From Liolophura sinensis (taxonomy: Eukaryota; Mollusca; Polyplacophora; Chitonida; Chitonidae), in contig NC_088302.1 in the NCBI RefSeq assembly GCF_032854445.1, positions 5,821,338-5,885,337 of the forward strand: a stretch of 64,000 bases of DNA. The letters are read 5' to 3'. Both the position numbers and the translations under genes were made by a program. Position 1 is the stretch's first letter, and each line of letters begins with the position of its first letter. Shown in pieces: positions 54,836 through 64,000 of the stretch. Under the pieces are notes generated by a model that was not told where the DNA came from, ran no database searches, and saw only the letters and a list, made by a program, of their open reading frames with translations.

Positions 54836-56248
54836 TTGATATTGTTGCTAATTTGTTACATTTATTCAGTGTTTCTGCGACTGCATGGCGTCACAATTGT
54901 CTACACCCAAAATGAAACAAAAGCAGCGTTGTTAAGAGACGGGGTCTTGGGATTTTTTTCACGAACTTTGCTGAGCGACTATTTGCATCAAGAGATGGTA
55001 ATGCTCCTTAATTTTTGTTCATCACGTTACTTTCGCAATTCGGGTCGGGTTGAAACTACAGCTTAAAAATGACTTACTGCGAAAAAATATCGTATGATCC
55101 TGAGGGGGGCAATTTCAGATAGTGCAAAGATCTGGTAATAATGGAAAATACAGAAAATTCAGCCTGCATCGCTTAGATTAAAAGCGTCCATGCAGTATAA
55201 CGTTATTAAATGTACATTTTTACAACACTGCACCTCACTGTGACTTTACCGTTAGGCCTATATCCAGGTTGTCGTGAACTAGTTAATTTTCCGATTTTGT
55301 GTTTCACGTATGATTGTGTGGGCACACAGACAGCCATTGTAAAACCGATTGTGACTTAACACATGTGAAGACCTTCAGAAATAAATGTATACATGTAGAT
55401 ATATTTACTGACTATCCCACAAATATGTGATCTGGAAGCATCTCGGCCAACCACTGGTTAACTCGTACATGACTATTCAGTCACGCATCGACAGGATCAC
55501 CTTTACATCTGACCACCATCTACAATAGATTCAATGGAAATAAAAATTGATTCAAGCAGAAAAATAAATATCTGGTTCATTAAATGTGTCGATAAATAGA
55601 AATAAATCCTTATAAAACATAAAATATGTTGGAACCAAAGAATTTACATGAGTAGTGATGCTGGTGTCCCCATTGGTGTCCCCATTGGTAGTTTTTGTAA
55701 CCATTACAACGGAGACAACGTCTGAACAGCCGGTTGGAAGGACCAGATTTCTAAATACCTATGGACGGTACAGTTTGTTCCGCAGATATTCTGTCGCAAA
55801 TGATTGTGTTTCCGGATGTCATAAATTGGCAGTCATCTGTGGAATTCCATCTTCAAGATACAAATATTTACACAAATGAAACGTTTGAGTGACAAATAGC
55901 CATAAGGCAATTGGAGGCAACGTGTAGCCATTCATTTTTATGATAAATTAGTTATGATTTTCATTTAGTTCATGGATTTAACCTCAATCAGAATAAATAA
56001 GAAGTTGTTGAAAAATTACAGGTTCGTGTTCTAGTCCTGGTCATGTGTCATCTCTACCTAACGTTACCCTACAGCATCTCCTTCAGGCTCTCGATCTGAA
56101 CTGGCATTTCTTTTGTCAAAGTTGTTACCTGAGATATGACAATCAAAGTAGTTTACAACTCTGTGTACATGACGGAAAAGTATTTGTGGGTCATGATTTT
56201 GTCGACTTAATCCAAAGGTTCGGTAAGCTGTCGAGGAGGGACAGGGGA
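54836..56248. other. Unannotated stretch
   Basis: CCATTGGTGTCC-type duplication near 55670-55690. No gene or element recognised. Confidence 0.5.
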
Positions 56249-56628
56249 AGGATGAATTAGTGAGTGCTTGGGGTTTAACGTCGTACTCAACAATTTTTCA
56301 GTCATATGACGACGAAGGAATCATTAGGGTGCATGCACGTGTAATGTGCCTCCTTGTTGCAGGACGGATTTCCACCGCTCTTTTATTTAGTGCTGCTTCA
56401 GTGAGACGACTTACCGAAGGCAAGTAAGGCGCCCCGCCCGAGTCATTATACTGATACGAGTCAACCAGTCGTTGCACTATCCCCTTCATGCTGAACGCCA
56501 AGCGAGGAAGTTACAACTTCCTCTTTTAAAGTCTTAGGTGTGACTCGATCAAGGATTGATCCTGGATCTACCGGTCCCGAAGCGGACGCTCTACTAACTG
56601 TGCTATCCGGGCCGGTAGGATGAATTAG
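56249..56628 (-). repeat. SINE-B, full length, with perfect 12-bp target-site duplication
   Basis: The element spans 56261-56616 (356 bp). On the minus strand the tRNA-like head begins ACCGGCCCGGATAGCACAGT, with an A box at 56594-56605 (TAGCACAGTTAG) and a B-box-like GGATCAATCC at 56553-56562. A body follows with AAGTTGTAACTTCCTCGCTT, then a tail TTGAGTACGACGTTAAACCC ending in CACTCACT. AGGATGAATTAG flanks it exactly at 56249-56260 and 56617-56628. This copy defines the family boundaries. Confidence 0.95.
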
Positions 56629-57889
56629 GCATGCACATCTGCGTGCATTTTAAATGGAAACTCGTGTAATAACTTTATCTCGTCTATCACATCCAGTTAA
56701 CTATATTGGGATTCATACACCTCTGACCCGCACACAGATCAAGTTTTTGTTGGAATAAGGCCCTTTTAGTAAAACAAAACCGTCATGAAAACGCATTGCT
56801 TCATCTATACTACTGAAAGATAAACAAAATAGGAAAAAAAAAGAATAATGAGATTAGTTAATACACAGAGTACCGTATATCTCTAACCTTCATTCGGAAG
56901 AAGTTGCTTGCCCAATACTGTCATGGTGCCAACTGATGCCGACTACGGACAACCCAGCAGTTTGAGTAATTCTAGACCAGTGACGTCTGATAAAGCGTAA
57001 TTATCATCACTACATTTTTTGTACCTAAATTTGCTTATGCCATGGAGCTGGAGGACTCGCATTTTGCAACTATTTAAACATCTACATAACAATTAAAATC
57101 AAACCCTAACTGAAGTAAACTGACATGAGGTCATTTGCCAATTATCACACTGTTCTGCTGCTCTGGTTTTACTCTCTATACTGTAAGTCTTTTATTACAT
57201 TGATAATCTTTGCACCAACACGGCATATGTCGCACTAGACGAGGAGGAGTGGGTACAAATGCCGTTAAACTTGACCGATTTCGGGCTATCAGTTATCCGC
57301 GCCTGTCAGTAGGGACATGTGACCTGAAAGATTTACGCTAAGCTTCTGATGTCACCGAGGTCAGGCAGCCTACACACGGTGAAGTGGTCTAGCCATATCA
57401 CAAGTCTTACCTTATCTGTTGTTGTACAATGGTTAAAGGAACTCACGCGTCCCTGCTGAGTGACTGACGTGAGACAGTAGTATTCAAATGTTGTCATGTG
57501 TATTTTGTGGTAGTATTAGGTGCACTGTGGTACGATTGCACCAGTATATTGAAGGTACATGTGGTAGATCGGGCTGAGGTACTGGAATTTAGACAGCGCA
57601 ATGGATAAATCTCACACAATGCTAAATATTAAATTAGTCGGCAGTCTCAAAGTTGAATATTTGTGTTGCAGAATACTTATACCGTATTATACAGTGGCAA
57701 TATGAATAATGAAATTATATAATATAATTATTTTACCCATAATGAGACCATTAGTTAGGCGCAGAGCATTCTGCTACCACCACCTGCATCACTTCAGGGA
57801 TCCTGCAGCATTAGGCAGGACACTCTTGATCATCTGTGTGTTCGAAAACAGATGTCTTTCTGTGGCTTTATGTCTTCATGTCACCAGAA
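56629..57889. other. Unannotated stretch
   Basis: No feature recognised. Confidence 0.5.
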
Positions 57890-58740
57890 CAGTGTGATAG
57901 TTGGCAACTGACCACACATATATAACCGGTGAAACATAATCAATTTTTAATTCTAACCGTTCATGTAAATTCTTAAAGGATCCATGAAAAAATACTATAC
58001 AACGCAGAAAATAGTTTTACGGAAAACGAAGAAATATAATTAAAGACGTACAACATAGAAAGTAAAGCCAGAGCATCAACGACAGTGTGATAGCTGGCAA
58101 ATGGTCACACGTGACTGGTGAAATACGACCTCTTGTCAATTTACCTCAGTCAGGGTTTTATTCTATCTGTTCGCGTATATGCATAACTAGTAGCAATTTG
58201 CACATCCCCTGGCAGATATGCCACAAAAAAGGAGGAAAACTTTTAATTTGTTAGGCATATTTTAATATTCATAATAACCCTTCCATTTTACGCATATTTT
58301 TCTGTCGATGGTTGGAAATTTTTGGAAATGACGTCATCGATGAGCATACTGCGAACGCGGGACCAGGTTAGCTTCCCCAATTCAGGCTCTCACCCATCAA
58401 AGTTGTGTTTGTTGACAGCTATCCCCGATGACGTCACCGTAGCAGGCTACTTACTTTCCGGACTGACCGCTAGGACCTTAAGAAAATTGTAGATTGAAGA
58501 TACTTTTAGCCCGAACACAACTGAAAAGGAATTTTGCACTTTTACATGTTAGGTCCCATCATATACTCCATATTAAGAAATAAAAGACAAAGGTTTCACT
58601 TACAGGCCTCCAGCAACATGGCCTAAGCAGATTTAAGTGTAAGAATATGCAGGCATGTTAATGGCAATTGTACGTCACTAGTCTAGAACTACTCAAAACG
58701 TGAGGCTGTCTTGTCATCACATTTGACACACAGTAACAGT
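57890..58740. repeat. Dispersed repeat R30, long form with internal duplication and extra segment
   Basis: 58034-58203 and 58612-58740 align with the two halves of 30366-30669. Between them 58204-58611 has no counterpart at 30 kb. The left part is partly duplicated: GTGTGATAGTTGGCAACTGA...ATAACCGGTGAAACATAATC at about 57893 repeats the block at about 58088. The extra segment contains two CRE palindromes (58329-58336 and 58429-58436) exactly 100 bp apart. The extra ~408 bp could be an insertion here or a deletion at 30 kb. Confidence 0.8.
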
Positions 58741-58889
58741 AAAACAATGCCTCATGGATGCTTAGTCCACCAGCAGAATCCTTGCCGCACAGAGAGTAGA
58801 ACCAGAGCCGCGTAGATGGTCATGCGGAACACGCATGAGACGGCGTCTGGAACCTCCGGTACCCCTACTCTACTTCATAATTCCACACA

Positions 58890-59220
58890 TAGGGACTGGG
58901 TATACATCGTGTTGAATAAAACCGCCACGTGGAATGCCAGAAGAGCTGCAATCAAAAGTCTACTGAGATACATATTTTTGACTAATGGCTTATAAACAAG
59001 TATAGGTACATATTTTGTACACGATAAAATTTATGCGCCTTTATGCGTCTTTCCAGCATCATTGAAAGCTTTTATTATTGCTTCTTTCTAAATGGCTTCC
59101 ACCTAATTTATTACTTACAATATACATTCTCTCGTAGTTCTTTTGGGAATTAGTCTTGTGATTATTGACCTGGAACCTCCACAATGGTTGACGATTGGTA
59201 CAGGAATCCCTGCCTGTAAG
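58890..59220 (+). repeat. RT-family 3' end and module, third downstream-linked copy
   Basis: Begins with the end of the RT-associated sequence (TAGGGACTGGG, ATCGTGTTGAATAAAACCGC, GCTGCAATCAAAAGTCTACT) and continues with the module (CCAGCATCATTGAAAGC, TTCTTTTGGGAATTAGTCTT, TATTGACCTGGAACCTCC, GGTTGACGATTGGTAC). It links the coding 3' end to the module, as at RT-1. Confidence 0.75.
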
Positions 59221-60868
59221 TAGTTGAAGTGTTGAAAGTGGCAGTTACGTTTGAAATGTCTGGTAGCTAGCCCATTTTTGCTGTTGAAATTGATTCTTCA
59301 CATAAGGACAATGATCTCGAGTTCTGAGGAAGCCCACTCTTCAGTTAAATGGTTCGTAAATTCATCTTCAAAGACATTTAACCAGAAATGAAATATCGGT
59401 ACACTGTAACACATCAAGGTACTTAGTTTTTGCGAAACATGCAGCTATATTTAAGAGAGTATTCAATGCAAACTCAAGAATCGAGGATAAAAAAAATGAA
59501 AAGCGAAGAATAAACCTCACGTTTTGTATAAAATGACGCTTCAGCTAACGCTTTAATATCTGTGCCCATACAAGTTGGCAATCAAACCGTAACAAGACCT
59601 GCCGGTATGCAGTAAAATAAGGAAACATGACTGGCGCATGACTGAACACTACTAATGAGTCTAATCGTTCATACAAATAAAAACTATACACTAATGGCAA
59701 CCTGCATCTGACCACCTACTGTGTACTACCCGCAAATAAGCACACAGAATGTAACTCTAAAGGTCGCACAAAGCTTCCTCCGTCAAGTTGCTCTGTCTCA
59801 CACACACATACATACACATAATACACGTGGTTTACCTTAGGCACTAGTTTCTTCCAATCGTTAAACTGATCGCCATCGTAGAAGGGAAAAATTCTTTTCA
59901 GCTTAGCGTTGAACAACAAACAAGTAAATAACTAACACCACTAACAGTATAGCAAAAACAACGAAACATTTCTTGTATCCGAGCTGTACAAAAGTTCTTG
60001 TCTCGTTTCCAAAGAGTATCCGTTAATAAAATCCCGTTTTTCAAACACACAGATTACACGGATGATTGATTTATTCTGCACACAACTCTATTTGCTTGAC
60101 CAGCTAAATGATTTACAGCCTTGACTGACTGAAATGCCCACTATCTGATATGACATATAGTGACTGATTGGCCGATTTAGCTGACTGATAGACTGAATGA
60201 ATGACATCGGCTGACGACAAACCGGACGAAAACACATGTTTGAAGGTCCTTCGATTAAGATATACAAGCCGAAATTGGCGTTGACACTTAACGAACGTTA
60301 TGACTGAAAGTGCGCTTTAGGGCTGAAATATTAGTACACATGTTTTAAGGTAAAACGTAAGGAGCCTGTATCATCAAGGTACCTCAACACGGCTGACGTC
60401 GCTAATCTGTCGAGGTAGCTGGTCGATAATTTGAGTTCAGATATGACAGCACATGTCTCAGACTACAGAAATATAGAGCAACTCGTTACCGGGTCACGGC
60501 GGACAACATTTGCTCCACATGTCACTCATTGAAATATTACTGTCAGCTTCGATAATGTCTTCCGAATCTGACCTACATTTTCGAGATGTGACGAGTTTAA
60601 CCTTTTAAAGTGATTTGGGTAAATGGACTAACTGTTAAACCATAAATGGTCTATCCTCAAAGTCAACGAACTCGCACTTTCATTCAATGATATCATGATC
60701 CCTAATACCATATTGGTAGTTGATGTATACAAATGGTCTTCAACGAACTTTAGATTGTGCAAAGGGCCACGTCAGCGTTGTCGACATGTTATTGTCACCA
60801 AGGCCCCAGACGAGGTGAGAGCAAGGAAATCTGAAAATGCTCTGTAGGCTGGCTACAAGGCCAAGACT
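59221..60868. other. Unannotated stretch
   Basis: A loose run of CTGACTGA-like phrases lies at 60.12-60.21 kb. No gene recognised. Confidence 0.5.
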
Positions 60869-62482
60869 GAACCCAAATCTCGTGTGCCAGCACACCGGAC
60901 CAACATCTAGCTCCCCAGTGTTGACCAAATCTCGTGTGCCAGCACACCGGACCAACATCTAGCTCCCCAGTGTTAACCAAATCTCGTGTGCCAGCACACC
61001 GGACCCATATGTAGCTCCCCAGTGTTGACCAAATCTCGTGTGCCAGCACACCGGACCAACATCTAGCTACCCAGTGTTAACCAAATCTCGTGTACCAGCA
61101 CACCAGACCAACATCTATCTCCCCAGTGTTAACCAAATCTCGTGTGCCAGCACACCGGACCAACATCTAGCTCCCCAGTGTTAACCAAATCTCGTGTACC
61201 AGCACACCAGACCAACATCTATCTCCCCAGTGTTGATCAAATTTCGTGTGCCAGCACACCGGACCAACATTTAGCTCCCCAGTGTTGATCAAATCTTGTG
61301 TGCCAGCACAACGGATCAACATCTAGCTCCCCAGTGTTGACCAAATCTCGTGTGCCAGCACAACGGATCAACATCTATCTCCCCAGTGTTGACCAAATCT
61401 CGTGTGCCAGCAAACCGGACCAACATCTAGCTACCCAGTGTTAACCAAATCTCGTGTGCCATCACACCGCACCCATGTGTAGTTCCCCAGTGTTGATCAA
61501 ATCTTGTGTGCCAGCACAGCAGACCCGCGTCTAGCTCCCCAGTTTTGATCAAACCTCGTCTGCCAGTACACCAGACCCGCATCTAGCTCACCAGTGCTGA
61601 CCAAATCTCGTGTACCAGCACACCGGACCCACGTCTAGCTGCCCAGTGTTAACCAAATCTCGTGTGCCAGCACACCAGACCCGCGTCTAGCTCCCCAGTG
61701 TTGACCAAATCTCGTGTGCCAGCAAACCGGACCCGCGTGGGTCACCAGTGGTGACGAAATCTCGTGTGCCAGCTCACCGGACCCATGCCTAGCTGCGGAG
61801 TGTTGATCAAGTCTCTTGTACCAGCAAACCGGACCCACGTCTTGCTCCTCATTGTTGACCAAATCTCTTGTACCAGCACACCGGACCAACATCTAGCTCC
61901 CCAGTGTTAACCAAATCTTGTGTGCCAGCACACCGGACCCACGTCTAGCTCCCCAGTGTTAACCAAATCTTGTGTGCCAGCACACCGGACCCACGTCTAG
62001 CTCCCCAGTGTTGATCAAATCTTGTGTGCCAGCACACCAGACCCGCGTCTACCCTCGCAGTGTTGATCAAATCTCGTGTGCCAGCACACCGGAGCCATGT
62101 CTAACTCCGCAGTGTTGTTCAAATCTTGTGTGCCAGCACACCGGACCCAAGTCTATCTCCCCAGTGTTGATCAAATCTCTTGTACCAGCACACCGGACCC
62201 ATGTCTAGCTCACCAGTGTTGACCAAATCTCGTGTGCCAACACACCGGACCCACGTCTAGCCCACCAGTGTTGATCAAATCTTGTGTGCCAGCACACCGG
62301 ACCCAAGTCTATCTCCCCAGTGTTGATCAAATCTCTTGTACCAGCACACCGGACCCATGTCTAGCTCACCAGTGTTGACCAAATCTCGTGTGCCAACACA
62401 CCGGACCCACGTCTAGCCCACCAGTGTTGATCAAATCTCATGTGCCAGCACACCGGACCAACGTCTAGCTCCCCAGTGTTGA
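60869..62482. repeat. 52-bp satellite, about 31 copies, with internal dyad
   Basis: The unit begins GTTGACCAAATCTCGTGTGC and continues with CAGCACACCGGACCAACATC and TAGCTCCCCAGT. Starts at 60920 and 60972 give a 52-bp period, and 1614 bp holds about 31 units. Each has the dyad GTGTGC-CA-GCACAC. Left-hand units mostly read GGACCAACATC, right-hand units GGACCCACGTC or GGACCCGCGTC. A 156-bp block of three units at 62121 recurs at 62277, and a two-unit (104-bp) block recurs near 61.08-61.24 kb. As 52 is not divisible by three, the open frames here are artefacts. Confidence 0.96.
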
Positions 62483-63240
62483 TTGTATTGCTGTTTGTTG
62501 TTTGTTGTTTGTTTTTTTTTCTTGGCTAACTAACCATGCAAGGTTCAGAAGTTCACTGGTGCATATTTACAATGAGCAAACAAACAAACAGACCACGGTG
62601 ATATATGCACTTTAGCGTTGACAAACCATTAATCACGTAGATTTGACGCCATACCTTAGCCATAAAACATTTAATTCCTTTTTACTGAATCGTACCCAAA
62701 CTTCCGTGAAAATGGCATATTTGTTTTATTATACTCCGTTTGTATCTGCGTACAAGTCACACTTGTTAAGCATATCAAGTTTACACACACATAACGTGGG
62801 TTTAGTGCGCTGCGGGTGAATGATGGAAAACAGTAAATAACCGTAAATAAGTCATGAGCACGACACGCACAATGCGATCCAATCTAACAGCTTTGTATGT
62901 CCCAAACTCAAGAAATGTAACTTACTATTTTGTTTTGAAAACCAGAATGACCATTTTCGTCTCTGTCTTGATTTATACACAAATATAAACCTGCACTCAA
63001 AATATGAATTCCATAGAGGTTTAATGTTTAGGTGTCATCTGGACGGAGTGACGGACGATGACACAGACGGACGGTCGGACAACGAGACTGTAATGGCATA
63101 TCATGGCTGTGGTATAACAATGTAATTTGATAAGTACATCTTTTCTTGAGGAATAGCCCCGAAAGCACAGCTGTCTCATCTTGATTCATGGTGGTCGAAA
63201 GAATGAGCGTATCCCACCGCACGACACTGGCATGCTGAGG
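62483..63240. other. Unannotated spacer
   Basis: A GTTTGTT run lies at the array edge (62487-62520). No gene recognised. Confidence 0.5.
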
Positions 63241-63755
63241 GGTTTAACCATTCCAGTTCAAAACCCTGACCTTAAACGTGTGGTTTACACATCAAGGCTC
63301 ATAACATTGACCTTCTGTGTGGTTTAACCACCCCGGATTATAACACTGACCTTCTGTGTGTTTTAACCATCCCGACTCACAACGCTGACCTTCTGTGTGG
63401 TTTAATCATCCGGGCTCATAACGCTGACCTTCTGTGTATTTTAACCATCCCGACTCATAACGCTGACCTTCTGTGTATTTTAACCATCCCGACTCATAAC
63501 GCTGACCTTCTGTGTGGTTTAAAAATCCCGACTCATAACGCTGACCTTCTGTGTGGTTTAAAAATCCCGACTCATAACGCTGACCTTCTGTGTATTTTAA
63601 CCATCCCGACTCATAACGTTGACCTTCTGTGTGGTTTAACCATCCCGGCTCATAACACTGACCCTTTGTGTGATTTAACCATCTCGGCTCATAGCACTGA
63701 CTTTTTGTGTGGTTTAATCAAACCGACTCACAACATTGACCTTCTGTGTGGTTGA
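63241..63755. repeat. 39-bp minisatellite, about 13 copies
   Basis: The unit starts GGTTTAACCATCCCGACTCA and continues TAACGCTGACCTTCTGTGT. GACCTTCTG recurs at 63309, 63348 and 63387, fixing a 39-bp period. Central units are nearly identical (GGTTTAAAAATCCC and ATTTTAACCATCCC variants alternate); edges diverge. Confidence 0.94.
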
Positions 63756-64000
63756 ACCATTGGCCATTGTCCCAAAACGACTTGTCTTGGTTGGACTGAT
63801 TTGAACACACATCTATGTGGGTTTTGTCGTGGGTTTGGCTCATGTGGCCATTGCCATAAAAAATCTTGTCAAGAGTTCAGTGCATATGGACCTTCCTCTA
63901 AAACGGCTTGTCGTTTGTGTGTGAGATGTGACTATATGTCTTAAATAGGTTATCGTGGGTGGTTCTTCTGTGATCATTTTCCTGAAACGGCTTGTCGTGG
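63756..64000. repeat. Degenerate ~42-bp repeat cut by the window edge
   Basis: CCAAAACGACTTGTCTTGG near 63773, CATAAAAAATCTTGTCAAG, CTAAAACGGCTTGTCGTTT and CTGAAACGGCTTGTCGTGG near 63981 recur at roughly 42-bp multiples. The array continues past 64000. Confidence 0.65.

Noticed and set aside
60740-62208. Open frames with repeated CWHTRFG- or CQHTGP-type phrases
   Set aside because: Produced by the 52-bp satellite; the frame changes from unit to unit.

Overview
This window looks like nuclear DNA of a marine invertebrate, most likely a mollusc or another lophotrochozoan. It is AT-rich and has no bacterial-style gene packing. It carries long (AT)n tracts, many minisatellites, tRNA-derived SINEs with clean target-site duplications, and fossils of a YIDD-box reverse transcriptase of a type common in cnidarians and molluscs. 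The mollusc call rests mainly on the SINE tail, which I recall as typical of molluscan SINEs; I could not check this. I see no host protein-coding gene that I can name. Open stretches are short, many begin at GTG or TTG, and the long ones lie inside tandem repeats. The window is best read as intergenic or intronic, repeat-rich DNA.

Layout. 0-12 kb: plain AT-rich DNA, one exact 101-bp tandem duplication (1.6 kb), three (AT)n tracts (5.7, 8.2, 9.3 kb; the last starts in a perfect 42-bp palindrome) and a ~53-bp minisatellite (8.6 kb). 11-22 kb: SINE-A copies, a ~42-bp minisatellite (14.9 kb), a CpG-rich spot at 19.9-20.1 kb with outward-facing splice-donor matches, a possible Cys-rich terminal exon (19.5 kb), and a strand almost without G at 20.8-21.5 kb. 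22-29 kb: a 52-bp minisatellite, reverse-transcriptase fossil RT-1, and several copies of its probable 3' module, two forming a fold-back. 29-50 kb: dispersed repeats, minisatellites of 57, ~30-37, 19 and ~43 bp, and SINE-A and SINE-B insertions. 50-53 kb: fossil RT-2, preceded by an inverted copy of its own 3' end. 53-59 kb: full-length SINE-A and SINE-B, a 39-bp array nested in an older 54-bp repeat, and a second copy of the 30.4-kb dispersed repeat with an extra ~408 bp. 60.9-62.5 kb: a 31-copy 52-bp satellite with an internal dyad. 63.2-64 kb: a 39-bp array followed by a related degenerate array that runs off the window.

How the parts relate. The reverse-transcriptase family left two degraded coding copies and about eight 3'-end fragments, so it has been a major builder of this locus. 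The two SINE families have different tRNA-like heads but a similar 3' tail, which suggests they used the same LINE machinery. The rest is mainly tandem-repeat growth.
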